DNA of 64,000 nt from Photobacterium ganghwense (GCF_003025595.1 NZ_PYMI01000012.1:33814-97813); one strand, 5' to 3'. Counted from the first letter of the stretch, positions 26,970 through 36,033 are shown. Program-made: numbers and translations. The notes: generated by a model not told the origin, from the sequence alone.

Positions 26970-26982
26970 AATCAAATACTTA
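26970..26982 (+). promoter_or_regulatory. IHF consensus site upstream of csrB copy 3
   Basis: AATCAAATACTTA fits WATCAANNNNTTR exactly, at about -105 to -117 from the inferred RNA start and between the GacA box and the promoter, where DNA bending would be useful. Confidence 0.5.
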
Positions 26983-27025
26983 ACTTCATTTAAAGGGAGA
27001 TTTACCTGCGATTTTAACCATATTT

Positions 27026-27053
27026 CCCACACGCTTGTGAGAGATCTCTTACA
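27026..27053. promoter_or_regulatory. GacA/UvrY (VarA)-type upstream activating site, csrB copy 3
   Basis: TGTGAGAGATCTCTTACA (27036-27053) plus an upstream half-site CCCACA (27026-27031). The centre is 179.5 bp from the inferred start. Relative to the other copies, the left half-site carries the deviation and the right half is perfect. Confidence 0.85.
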
Positions 27054-27179
27054 AAGTGAATCGACAAAATGGAAATCGATGTCTCCTGACCTCACCCAAA
27101 ATCAATTTTCTCTATACTTAGTGGATGACGCCTTTCAACCATTCTTTGCGCCCGTCGCATTTTTGCCATGGAGTATACA

Positions 27180-27410
27180 ATGGAAACGTTTGAACATAAC
27201 CTCGCTTCGCTTTTCAGCCAGTTAGGGCTGAATAATTCTAAAGAATACATCGATAACTTTCTCGAGGAGCACTGTCTGGAGCAGCATGAACAATTAACGG
27301 AGGCCCGGTTCTGGGAGCCGTCGCAACAAAAATTCCTGCGCGAATCCTATGAACAGGATGCCGACTGGTGTGAAGTCATCGACCAGCTTGATGCCATGCT
27401 GCGCAAATAG
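27180..27410 (+). CDS. DUF2789 family protein
   Basis: 76-residue acidic soluble protein (METFEHNLASLFSQLGL...) with the DUF2789 pattern LTEARFWEPSQQKFLRE and a C-terminal DADWCEVIDQLDAMLR. Function unknown. The start at 27180 is preceded by GGAG at 6-nt spacing. An in-frame ATG four codons earlier contains that ribosome site. It sits just upstream of the csrB copy 3 regulatory region, on the opposite strand. Confidence 0.87.
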   Translation: METFEHNLASLFSQLGLNNSKEYIDNFLEEHCLEQHEQLTEARFWEPSQQKFLRESYEQDADWCEVIDQLDAMLRK

Positions 27411-27665
27411 CCCTGAACTAAAAGGCATTGGCGGGGGGGTTCGCCTATGTGGAGTGTTTACCGCCAATTGCCTCACTCAGAACTGAAATCGCTGAACAGC
27501 CCCTTATCAAAAAGACCTTCTCTCTGGATAACGCCTTCCGGAATGAAGCTGGGCAGCTGACACGAAATCAGCGACAATAGCCGCTAACACGGTCCAAGCC
27601 AGCACAGAGCATCACCGTACTGAACAATACACTACAGAGCTAAGGCTACACAGAAAGGATACACA

Positions 27666-27941
27666 ATGTCAGAGAACATCACGCAGACGCTGACAAACGT
27701 CATTGATAGCCTGATTCAGGAAGGGAAAGAGCCCTCGGTCGCATTGATCAAAGCCCGGCTGGCAGACCCACTGCCCATGCCATTGATCATCAAGGCCCTG
27801 CAAAGCTGGAAAACCAGCGCGCGGGTGCCGAAAATTGAAAAGCTCGCGGCACCGCAAAGTGCTGATGCTCGCATCAGCCAACTGGAACAACAAGTGGCTG
27901 AACTGACAGCCCGACTGGAAAAACTGGAAAAGCGCGGTTAA
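27666..27941 (+). CDS. Small protein with C-terminal coiled coil, unknown
   Basis: 91 residues. The N-terminal part (TLTNVIDSLIQEGKEPSVALIKARLADPLPMPLIIKALQSWK) resembles the winged-helix-like start of KfrA-type DNA-binding proteins. The C-terminus ISQLEQQVAELTARLEKLEKRG is a short leucine-heptad coiled coil. AAAGGA precedes the ATG at good spacing. A DNA-binding role is only a suggestion. Its stop codon lies inside the following terminator palindrome. Confidence 0.8.
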   Translation: MSENITQTLTNVIDSLIQEGKEPSVALIKARLADPLPMPLIIKALQSWKTSARVPKIEKLAAPQSADARISQLEQQVAELTARLEKLEKRG

Positions 27942-27955
27942 CCGCGCTTTTCTTT
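27930..27955. terminator. Bidirectional terminator
   Basis: Perfect palindrome AAGCGCGGTTAACCGCGCTT (27930-27949) with T-rich flanks on both strands. It serves the convergent 91-residue gene (plus) and the syd / DUF2310 operon (minus). Confidence 0.88.
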
Positions 27956-27978
27956 TGGCTTCTTTTGCCCGAACGGCG

Positions 27979-28755
27979 CTACTGAAAATCCCACGACAGA
28001 TTTGAAACAATCCGGCAGTCATCACATTTAAACAGGAAGATACCATGCAGTGGCTCAGCCTGACGCCATTCGCCATCGCATTTCGGACACCGGCGGCTCA
28101 GCTCGCTTTCGAGGCTGACTCCTCCCACCCGGTACTGATAGTAATAGGTCGGGATCTTTGTCATGAATTCAATACGCCCGCGAATATCCCAGCCGCGCCG
28201 GAACAGATCGCTGTCAGCATCACGAATCTCATGCAAGGCCGCATGCTCCGCTTTACACCCGCCGGCCATTTGCAGTTCATCACAGGCCTGCCATTCGGTC
28301 TGCCATTTCACCACGGCTTTATGGTCACCGTTGAGCGTGGCGTCCGGTAGCCGGTACAGCGGGATCGGCATCAGTGTCTCGCCACAGCGCAGTGGCGAAC
28401 AGGTATGAACATATGTGGTGTAAATCACCTGCCATGACGGCGTGAAATTCTCTGCAGCAGCTTCGGAATTGAGATCGCGCCCCAGCAATTTCACTTTCGG
28501 GGCCAGCAAACTGGCCTGACTGAGGCGGTTCAGGCTGGCTTTGACCTGCGGACTGTGGAAATTCGAATGCATACTGTCCTGCTCCGGACACACGGCGCGC
28601 ACTTTAAAAATGCCGTCATCCATCACAATCGGAAACTCCCGCCCCAATACCTGACCATTGTAGCGCAGGGCATCCATCAGGCCATTGATAGCCATATCGA
28701 CCGCAGACACGGTCGTGTTATCGAAACATTCAAACTGCAGCTCTACTACGTACAT
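27979..28755 (-). CDS. DUF2310 family zinc-ribbon protein
   Basis: 258-residue protein of unknown function. The C-terminus carries two CxxC pairs (CPKC at about 225 and CDDC at about 247), typical of a zinc ribbon. The rest is an alpha/beta domain with a conserved aromatic stretch (MTKIPTYYYQYRVGG). It starts 3 nt after the syd stop codon, so the two form an operon ending at the 27930 terminator. Confidence 0.85.
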   Translation of the reverse strand: MYVVELQFECFDNTTVSAVDMAINGLMDALRYNGQVLGREFPIVMDDGIFKVRAVCPEQDSMHSNFHSPQVKASLNRLSQASLLAPKVKLLGRDLNSEAAAENFTPSWQVIYTTYVHTCSPLRCGETLMPIPLYRLPDATLNGDHKAVVKWQTEWQACDELQMAGGCKAEHAALHEIRDADSDLFRRGWDIRGRIEFMTKIPTYYYQYRVGGVSLESELSRRCPKCDGEWRQAEPLHGIFLFKCDDCRIVSNLSWDFQ

Positions 28756-28758
28756 CGA

Positions 28759-29325
28759 TCAACCTGCCTTTACTACCGGCTCAAGTGCACGCAAAAAACT
28801 GGTTAAGTCAGAGGCCAGCACTTCGCGTTCATCTTTGCCCAAGGTTTCGACTACCACTTCCCCGGTCAGGTTACACACCGAAATCACCTGATTTTCGGCC
28901 TCCATCGCCCCAATAAAAACCGTCGGCTTCAATTTTAGGCGACGCTGTGTCACCAGATGCCCCAAAATATTTTCCTGAAGGCGCAGTACATCGTCGTCAT
29001 TAAAGGCCTGCAGCAAATCAAACTCGACCGGGCCACCGACCGCCGAAAAACGGGCAGCCATGTCTCCGCTGAATTGCGCGCCGTAAAATGCAACAATGTC
29101 TTCGTGCAGACGCAATTCGATACCTTTTTCGACCGCGGCCAAATCACCTACAGGCTGACGCGCGACCGGTTGCCAGGATACTTCATAGCCGTCATCAGCC
29201 CGCGTACACGGTGAAGCGAGCCCGACCAGATCCTCGCTCCGGGGAAAACCTTGATCGGCGTCACACCATGCTTGTAAAAACCGGGAAGAAAACTCAGATA
29301 ACGCCTCCGCAACCGGATGATTCAT
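28759..29325 (-). CDS. syd: SecY-interacting protein Syd
   Basis: Peripheral membrane protein that binds SecY and has been linked to proof-reading of translocon assembly. 188 residues from the ATG at 29325 (MNHPVAEALSEFSSRFLQAW), preceded by GAGAGG at 6-nt spacing. It matches E. coli Syd through LVGLASPC, ENILGHLVTQRRLKLKPT and ISVCNLTGEVV-ETLG. An in-frame TTG two codons upstream is less likely. Divergent from queF, the same arrangement as E. coli. Confidence 0.95.
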   Translation of the reverse strand: MNHPVAEALSEFSSRFLQAWCDADQGFPRSEDLVGLASPCTRADDGYEVSWQPVARQPVGDLAAVEKGIELRLHEDIVAFYGAQFSGDMAARFSAVGGPVEFDLLQAFNDDDVLRLQENILGHLVTQRRLKLKPTVFIGAMEAENQVISVCNLTGEVVVETLGKDEREVLASDLTSFLRALEPVVKAG

Positions 29326-29388
29326 TCGCAACCTCTCAAAAGATTCAGTAAACTTTGGCTATTCTAATCCAAGTGTGTCCAGGACAGT

Positions 29389-30234
29389 ATGAGCAAATAT
29401 CAAGACGCAAAAGAATTAGCCGGTTTGACCCTAGGTAAAACGACGGAATATAAAGATCAGTATGACCCAAGCCTGTTGCAACCGGTACCGCGTAGCCTGA
29501 ACCGTGATGACCTGGCCCTTGGCGACAGCCTGCCGTTTACCGGCTACGATATCTGGACGCTTTACGAGCTGTCCTGGCTGAACAGCAAAGGGCTGCCACA
29601 AGTCGCTATCGGTGAAGTTCGCCTGCCGGCCTCCAGCCCGAATCTGATTGAATCCAAATCTTTCAAGCTGTATCTGAACAGCTTTAACCAGACGCGCTTC
29701 GAGAGCTGGCAGCGAGTGGCAGATCAGCTTCAGCAAGACCTGAGCAACTGTGCCGGGGCTGATGTTGATGTCACCATTCAGCCACTGACTGATTTTGATG
29801 ATCAGCAAATCGTCAACTTCAGCGGCCAGTGCATCGATGAGCAGGATATCGAAATCGACAGCTTCGACTTTAACCCGGCGTATCTGGAAGGAGCAGCCGA
29901 GGGCGAAATCGTGACAGAAGAGCTGCACAGCCACCTGCTGAAGTCCAACTGCCTGATCACCAGCCAGCCGGACTGGGGCAGCGTGCGTATTTCTTACAAA
30001 GGTAAGCAAATCAACCGTGAAAAGCTGCTGCGCTACATTGTGTCCTTCCGTAACCACAATGAATTCCACGAGCAGTGCGTTGAGCGCATCTTCACCGACA
30101 TCATGAAATACTGCCAGCCAGAGCTGCTGACGGTTTATGCTCGCTACACCCGCCGTGGTGGACTGGATATCAATCCATATCGCACCAACATGGGCAAAAC
30201 CCCAAGCGACAACTTCCGCATGGCTCGCCAATAA
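29389..30234 (+). CDS. queF: NADPH-dependent 7-cyano-7-deazaguanine reductase
   Basis: Reduces preQ0 to preQ1 in queuosine synthesis. Long (YqcD/bimodular) form, 281 residues, as in E. coli and V. cholerae. The nucleophile is C188 in KSNCLITSQPDWGSV and the general acid is D195. The QueF NADPH motif appears as ESKSFKLYLNSFN (about 88-100). Divergent from syd. No riboswitch is seen in the 63-bp gap. A long hairpin follows the gene. Confidence 0.97.
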   Translation: MSKYQDAKELAGLTLGKTTEYKDQYDPSLLQPVPRSLNRDDLALGDSLPFTGYDIWTLYELSWLNSKGLPQVAIGEVRLPASSPNLIESKSFKLYLNSFNQTRFESWQRVADQLQQDLSNCAGADVDVTIQPLTDFDDQQIVNFSGQCIDEQDIEIDSFDFNPAYLEGAAEGEIVTEELHSHLLKSNCLITSQPDWGSVRISYKGKQINREKLLRYIVSFRNHNEFHEQCVERIFTDIMKYCQPELLTVYARYTRRGGLDINPYRTNMGKTPSDNFRMARQ

Positions 30235-30251
30235 GCGGTGAGATCGGCGAT

Positions 30252-30284
30252 AAGTCCGGCAAACTCGAAGAGTTTGCTGGACTT
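30252..30284 (+). terminator. Long hairpin after queF
   Basis: Fifteen-base stem (30252-30266 with 30270-30284, one G-T pair) and a 3-nt GAA loop, starting 17 nt after the queF stop. There is no T run, so it may act as an mRNA end stabiliser or a Rho-independent terminator of low efficiency. Confidence 0.5.
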
Positions 30285-30337
30285 GCTATGCTAAGCCATT
30301 AATATGGAGTGAACTGTTTCACTGGGTTTCTGAAAGT

Positions 30338-32617
30338 ATGTTTCCTCGCCGTTGGCTGATTCCTTACCTGTTTCTCTGCGTCACATCTCTGGGTGCACAG
30401 GCCAAAATCTTCACTACGCCATTACTGGCGGAGGCCAACGATTTGCTGCCGCTGAGCCCGGAGCAATCCCTTGAGATCACCGACCGCTATCTTGCCCAGC
30501 GCCGTCTCAGTACGCCCAAAGAAACCTCGCGCGTACACATCAATGATGAAACCGATCACACGATTCGCACCCCGCTGAGTACCGTCAATGCCCTGCAAAT
30601 CAAAGCGCAGGCCTACTCCCTGCTCAACCAGATCGATGCGGCGATGCAAACCATCAAAGCCGCGGAAGCGCTGGCCAACGAGCACGCCCTGACGTTCAGC
30701 AGCCTGGAAAGCCAGCTGATCCACGCCCGAATTTTCTGGGAAAACCTGAAAAACAGTACTCTGGCGCTCAAGACACTCGACGCCATTGATCAACAGCTGA
30801 CAGATAGCCGCCACCTGATGATGGACAGCCAGATCAAACGGCTGCAGTACGACTCGCTGATGCAGCGCGCGGTGATCGAATCTCACACCGGACTGGAAAC
30901 CGAAGCCGAAAAGCGCTTTTTGAAAGCCAAACGCTTTCTGACCGAGCTGGATGATAAACCCGAGCAGATCCACTACCAGCTGGTCGTCGGCAGACACTAC
31001 CTTGAGCATGACCATTACGAGCTGGCGCTGGATCGCCTGCTGAGCGGTTACTGGCTGGCTGTGGAGCTCGACGACAAACCGCAGATCGCGATGGCGAACT
31101 ACGAACTGGCCACCCTGTTTGAACAACGTAAGGTGTTCGACAAAGCGCTCGAACACGCAACTCAGGCCGGAGACTTCTTTGAACACTACCAGCGTACCCT
31201 GCCGTTGGCACAAACCCTGGGGCTGATTGCCGACATCTACGAGCAGCAAGGGCGCTACAATCTGGCGCTGGTGCACTATTTCAACGCACTGGATCAGGAA
31301 AACCAGCTCAAGCATGAAGTGCGCTCGGCGCAGCTGCGCCTGAGTATCGCTCGGGTTTACCTGCAGTTGTACAACTACCCGAAGGCAGAGCAATACCTGC
31401 ACCATGCCCGTCTGATGGCGACCCAAAGCGGCAACGACAGCATCCTGACTGATGCCCAGCTGCTGCAGGGGCGGCTGGAGCTGGCCGAAGGCAAAACAGA
31501 CAATGCCATTTCCACCCTGCAAAACGGCCTGATCGCCGCCAGCCGTCTGGGCAACCGTGAGCTGCAAATGGAAGGCGAACAGCTGTTGTCACAGGCCTTT
31601 GAACAGAAAAAAGACTACTACAATGCCCTGCTCAGCCAGCGCCGCTACGAACAGCTGTTCAGCACCAAGCAGCTGGCTCAGGTTGAAAGCAACGTGGAAG
31701 TCTTCAAGCAGCAGCAACGCATGCTTGAGCGGGCGCTGCACCTCGAAGAGCTGGAACGCCAGAAGTTTGATAGTGAGAAAGCCCTGTACAAACAACAGAA
31801 AGTGACCGTGTTTCTGCTGTCAGTGCTGGCTATTACCATCATTATCCTGCTGCGCCGTCACCGCACGGCGAAACTGCTGACCTCACGGCTGATGCGGCTG
31901 CGTACCGAGTTTTACACCCATCCCCGCAGCGGGCTGCGGAATCTGCGGATGTTAACCGTTAAGCTGCCGAATTCGCTGCAGCAAAGCAGTGCCAACTTCG
32001 AACAGTGGCACTTGGGGGAAATCATCAGCGAACCGCTGAGTGACCGCCTGCGCTTTGCCCTGTTTGAGGTGCCTTTCCTCAAGCATATCTACCTCAAGCA
32101 CGGCTACCAACAGGGACTGGAGCTGGAACGTCAGTTCGGCGAATACCTTAAAAAACAGGTGTGTGAACCTGCCAGGCTGTACCACTTCTCCGATGCCATG
32201 TTCCTCTACATCGAGCCCAATTCACGCCTGGACTCAGCACCGGAGCAACTGGCCAATTCCCTGCAAGAACTGGTTGACCGGTTTGTCGAGCAACGACACA
32301 TTGATAACCGGGTACGCATCGGTATGGCGGAGTACCCGTTCCTGCCCCGCGCCTACACCGCAATCAACGATCATGAGCTGCTGGATATCCTGCTGATGGC
32401 CACCAATGCCGCGCGCGAACTGAGCAAACTGGAGTCCGGCAGCCAGTGGGTTCACCTCAGTGCCATCAACGCCGCACCGGCCGCCAGTTTTGCCAGCGAT
32501 AATATTCGCCGGGCGTGCATCCAAGGTATTGATAATGGGCTGGTAAAAGTGCAATCTTCATCCCGGCACGAAATATGCTGGAATGATGATCACGTTTCTG
32601 ACAAAAATGTCAGTTAA
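30338..32617 (+). CDS. Membrane-anchored TPR protein with degenerate GGDEF-like C-terminus
   Basis: 759 residues. Signal peptide 1 to about 22 (ending GAQA), a long helical region of tetratricopeptide-type repeats (about 80-440, e.g. YNLALVHYFNALDQE, YPKAEQYLHHARLMA), a coiled coil, one membrane segment (about 488-506) and a cytoplasmic C-terminal domain. That domain has the layout of a diguanylate cyclase, but the active loop reads HFSDAMFLYI instead of a GGDEF loop, so cyclase activity is not expected. The TPR sensor is predicted periplasmic. It is followed 91 bp later by a second degenerate GGDEF gene in the same direction. Confidence 0.85.
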   Translation: MFPRRWLIPYLFLCVTSLGAQAKIFTTPLLAEANDLLPLSPEQSLEITDRYLAQRRLSTPKETSRVHINDETDHTIRTPLSTVNALQIKAQAYSLLNQIDAAMQTIKAAEALANEHALTFSSLESQLIHARIFWENLKNSTLALKTLDAIDQQLTDSRHLMMDSQIKRLQYDSLMQRAVIESHTGLETEAEKRFLKAKRFLTELDDKPEQIHYQLVVGRHYLEHDHYELALDRLLSGYWLAVELDDKPQIAMANYELATLFEQRKVFDKALEHATQAGDFFEHYQRTLPLAQTLGLIADIYEQQGRYNLALVHYFNALDQENQLKHEVRSAQLRLSIARVYLQLYNYPKAEQYLHHARLMATQSGNDSILTDAQLLQGRLELAEGKTDNAISTLQNGLIAASRLGNRELQMEGEQLLSQAFEQKKDYYNALLSQRRYEQLFSTKQLAQVESNVEVFKQQQRMLERALHLEELERQKFDSEKALYKQQKVTVFLLSVLAITIIILLRRHRTAKLLTSRLMRLRTEFYTHPRSGLRNLRMLTVKLPNSLQQSSANFEQWHLGEIISEPLSDRLRFALFEVPFLKHIYLKHGYQQGLELERQFGEYLKKQVCEPARLYHFSDAMFLYIEPNSRLDSAPEQLANSLQELVDRFVEQRHIDNRVRIGMAEYPFLPRAYTAINDHELLDILLMATNAARELSKLESGSQWVHLSAINAAPAASFASDNIRRACIQGIDNGLVKVQSSSRHEICWNDDHVSDKNVS

Positions 32618-32708
32618 GGGTGTGAATTTTCCAGCGCAATGGCCGATAAATCATGGCAGTGAAAAGTGGATTTGCTAGCATGATACTTGCTTGACCACAA
32701 TTAACCCC

Positions 32709-34310
32709 ATGATAAGCAATGAGTTTGACATTGAGTACAATGTGACGACCACCGTGACTGATTTGAATGCCGTAGCTTCTGAAGTGAGTAAATTAAAGCT
32801 ACGTTTAGACCAAGCTCAACTCTCCTACCGGGATGCTGCTTTAAAATCACGCCGGGAAATTGTCATATTAAAACGTTTGATCAGCCGCCTCTCCGCCGCC
32901 TGTCGCGGGCTGGATCACGAGCTGGATCAGAAGCTCATCGCGCTGCGTCAGGAACTCGAGCAAAATCAGGACATCAGCAAAATTTTACCGCGCCTGGCCG
33001 TGGTTGAGCGTCTGGTTTCCCGCCTGGCCAATTTTGCCGAGCGCGAAAACCAGGATCTCAGCCGCCATATCAGTCGCAGCAGTGAAGTTCTGCATCAGAT
33101 GCACAGCCTGCCGGCCCAGCTCAAACGGGAACTGACCCAGGCGCTGTCGCAACCGGGAGAATCCCTTAGCCAGACCCACCAGCAAGTCTATCGCCTGCTG
33201 GCGTTTTATGAACGCGCCGTTAAGCTGCTGTCAACTCAGGAGTCAGATGCCAGCCAGACGGCGGTGGATTTGGATGTTCAGCTCAAACTCACGCATGACC
33301 TTCAGCATCTGATCACTGAACTGGACTTCGACGGTGAAACCGGTGACAAGCTACAAACCATCCGCAATCGTCTGCTGACTGGCGTGACTCCATCTGCCCT
33401 GCTGGAAATTGTCTTGGATATCCTACGGCTAGTGCTTGATGGCACCCATCAGGAACGTCGTGCGTCGCAACAGTTCCTCGACAATGTTCACGGCGAGCTG
33501 GCCACCCTGCAAAAAACCACCCAGCAGAGCGCAGAGCAAAGCCAGACCATATACGAGCACCGCAGCGGCATGACCACGGAGCTGGCCGATCTCGCCCAAC
33601 AGATCCGTACCGGCCTGAAAGAACGGCAGAGTCTGGACAGCTGGCGGCCGGAGCTGACGGCTATGACCAAGGAACTGCTGATTCTGGCGGAACGTAACCG
33701 GGCTCTGGAAAAACGGGAGCAGGCACTGCTAGAGCAACTGCACTACAACGAATCCAAGATCATCAGCCTGTACGAGCAAACCCAGGATTACCGGAAACGC
33801 CTGCAGGATCAGGAACAGCGCATGTTCCTGGATAACCTGACCCGGGTGTACAACCGGGCAGCTTTCCACGACCGGCTGAACCACGAATACCAGCGCTGGC
33901 TGCGCAATCAGCACCCGCTGTGCGTCGCGCTGGTCGACATTGATGAATTCAAGAAGATCAACACCTCCTTCGGCCATGCTGCCGGTGACAAGATCCTGAA
34001 AATCATCGCCCGCGCCATCCGCCAGCAACTGTCGCCGACGGATTTCATCGCCCGTTTTTCCGATGACGCTTTCATGCTGATCCTGCCGGAAACCGACGAA
34101 GAAACCCGCAATAAACGGTTGGGTTGCATACGTGAAGCGATCGTCAAGCTTCCCTTCCGCTTCCGGGACAAAAACGTCACCATCAGCGTATCAATTGGCG
34201 CGACGCTGTTTGAGGCCAATGATACGCCGCCGGATATTATCGAGCGGACAGAAAAAGCCCTAATCAGTGCCCGCAGTGCCGGAAATAACCGGATCTTGTG
34301 GATTGCCTGA
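32709..34310 (+). CDS. Degenerate GGDEF-domain protein (CdgG-like)
   Basis: About 533 residues, cytoplasmic, no signal. Residues 1 to about 370 are mostly helical with coiled coils. The C-terminal GGDEF-fold domain keeps DNLTRVYNRAAF, the metal-site segment ALVDIDEFKKIN and GHAAGDKIL, but the signature is SDDAF (residues 451-455). The position of the RxxD inhibitory site reads SPTD. It should be catalytically dead. Position next to ppnN and near queF matches V. cholerae VC0900 (CdgG), a degenerate-GGDEF regulator of colony rugosity. The start is uncertain: ATG 32709 lacks a clear ribosome site and a TTG at 32691 is possible. Confidence 0.85.
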   Translation: MISNEFDIEYNVTTTVTDLNAVASEVSKLKLRLDQAQLSYRDAALKSRREIVILKRLISRLSAACRGLDHELDQKLIALRQELEQNQDISKILPRLAVVERLVSRLANFAERENQDLSRHISRSSEVLHQMHSLPAQLKRELTQALSQPGESLSQTHQQVYRLLAFYERAVKLLSTQESDASQTAVDLDVQLKLTHDLQHLITELDFDGETGDKLQTIRNRLLTGVTPSALLEIVLDILRLVLDGTHQERRASQQFLDNVHGELATLQKTTQQSAEQSQTIYEHRSGMTTELADLAQQIRTGLKERQSLDSWRPELTAMTKELLILAERNRALEKREQALLEQLHYNESKIISLYEQTQDYRKRLQDQEQRMFLDNLTRVYNRAAFHDRLNHEYQRWLRNQHPLCVALVDIDEFKKINTSFGHAAGDKILKIIARAIRQQLSPTDFIARFSDDAFMLILPETDEETRNKRLGCIREAIVKLPFRFRDKNVTISVSIGATLFEANDTPPDIIERTEKALISARSAGNNRILWIA

Positions 34311-34562
34311 CATTTTTCTTCTGCTAAATCAGCATCCTGCTTGTCATTTCTGGCAAAATCGGGCAACACTGTGTATGGTTGTTTATATATCAGTCACTTA
34401 ATTACCCCTGCACGTCAGGCACACAACACGACTGATCCCTTGGAAACAGAATGTCCGTACCCTCCGGTAAGCCATCTGCTTTCTTCCGGCAGTCTTCACC
34501 CTTTCTTCCTACAATGAATTAATTGTGATGACCGCCGCCTCATCATGACCAGGGAGGTAACC

Positions 34563-35939
34563 ATGATCACACATATCAACCCAGTAGGTACCATGGACCT
34601 GCTGTCACAACACGAAGTCGACCTGCTGAAAGCGACCGCCTCCAGCGATATCTATCGCCTGTACCGTAACTGCTCGCTGGCCGTACTAAACTCCGGCAGC
34701 CACACCGATAACTCGAAAGAGCTGCTGGAAAAACATAAATCGTTTGATGTGAACGTCATGCGACGTGAGCGCGGCATCAAGCTCGAACTGACCAACCCGC
34801 CGGAACATGCATTTGTCGACGGGAAAATTATTCGCGGTATCCAGGAACATATGTTTTCGGTACTGCGTGACATCGTGTATGTGAACGTACACATCCAGCA
34901 ACGACGCGATCTGAACCTGACCAGCTCACCGCACATTACGAACTTTGTGTTCAGCGTACTGCGGAACGCCAAAACCATTCGCTCAGGTGAAGACCCGAAC
35001 ATCGTTGTGTGCTGGGGCGGGCACTCCATCAACCCAGTGGAATATCAGTACACCCGGGAAGTCGGCAGTGAACTGGGGCTGCGCGAGCTGAATATCTGTA
35101 CCGGCTGCGGCCCGGGTGCAATGGAAGGCCCGATGAAAGGCGCTGCCATCGGCCACGCCAAACAGCGCTACCGAAACAGCCGCTTTATCGGTCTGACCGA
35201 GCCGTCGATCATCGCCGCCGAGCCGCCAAACCCGATTGTGAACGAACTGGTGATCATGCCAGATATCGAGAAACGTCTGGAGGCCTTTGTCCGGCTCGGC
35301 CACGGGATCGTGATCTTCCCCGGCGGGGCGGGTACAGCGGAAGAGCTGCTCTACATCCTGGGGATCCTGATGGAACCGGCCAATGCGGATCAGCCTTTCC
35401 CGGTTGTACTGACCGGGCCGAAGGAAAGTGAGGCCTACTTCCGAACCCTGGACAGTTTCGTCCGTGACACGCTGGGCGAAGCCGCAACCAAGCACTACCA
35501 GATCATTATTGATGATCCGGCCAGGGTTGCCCGAGTAATGAAATCGGCTATGCCGATCATCAAAGAGCACCGTCTGGCCACCGGCGATGCCTACGGTTAC
35601 AACTGGTCACTGGCCATTCCACCGGAATTCCAGCTGCCGTTTGAGCCGACCCATGAATCCATGGCCAGCCTGGATCTGCACATGAACCAACGTCCGGAGC
35701 ATCTGGCCGCGAACCTGCGTCGGGCGTTCTCCGGTATCGTTGCTGGTAACGTCAAGGAAGAAGGGATCCGGGAAATTGAGCGCAAAGGCCGGTTCCAGAT
35801 TAACGGTGACCTGTCACTGATGAAACGCATGGACAAATTGCTGAAACAATTTGTGGAGCAGCAACGGATGAAGCTGCCGGGCAGCCGTTATGAACCCTGC
35901 TATGACATCATCACCGCTGCCCCGCCGATTGCCAAATGA
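34563..35939 (+). CDS. ppnN: Nucleotide 5'-monophosphate nucleosidase PpnN
   Basis: Hydrolyses purine and pyrimidine nucleoside monophosphates to base plus ribose 5-phosphate, and in E. coli is stimulated by (p)ppGpp. 458 residues starting MITHINPVGTMDLLSQ, matching E. coli MITHISPLGSMDMLSQ, with GGGAGG 6 nt upstream. The LOG-fold motif PGGAGTAEELLYILG (about residues 258-272) is intact. Formerly ygdH. Terminator at 36034. Confidence 0.96.
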   Translation: MITHINPVGTMDLLSQHEVDLLKATASSDIYRLYRNCSLAVLNSGSHTDNSKELLEKHKSFDVNVMRRERGIKLELTNPPEHAFVDGKIIRGIQEHMFSVLRDIVYVNVHIQQRRDLNLTSSPHITNFVFSVLRNAKTIRSGEDPNIVVCWGGHSINPVEYQYTREVGSELGLRELNICTGCGPGAMEGPMKGAAIGHAKQRYRNSRFIGLTEPSIIAAEPPNPIVNELVIMPDIEKRLEAFVRLGHGIVIFPGGAGTAEELLYILGILMEPANADQPFPVVLTGPKESEAYFRTLDSFVRDTLGEAATKHYQIIIDDPARVARVMKSAMPIIKEHRLATGDAYGYNWSLAIPPEFQLPFEPTHESMASLDLHMNQRPEHLAANLRRAFSGIVAGNVKEEGIREIERKGRFQINGDLSLMKRMDKLLKQFVEQQRMKLPGSRYEPCYDIITAAPPIAK

Positions 35940-36033
35940 TCGTCGGTAAGCCAGTGTCATCACCCGATTCCCCGTCCGTTTAACCGCTCGGGCGGCATTG
36001 CGGTTGAGACCACCCGCCATCCATGCGTACAAT

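Noticed and set aside
30422..31567. 381-codon open frame opposite the TPR gene
   Set aside because: Antisense shadow with no start signals; the plus-strand protein has a signal peptide, TPRs and a membrane segment.
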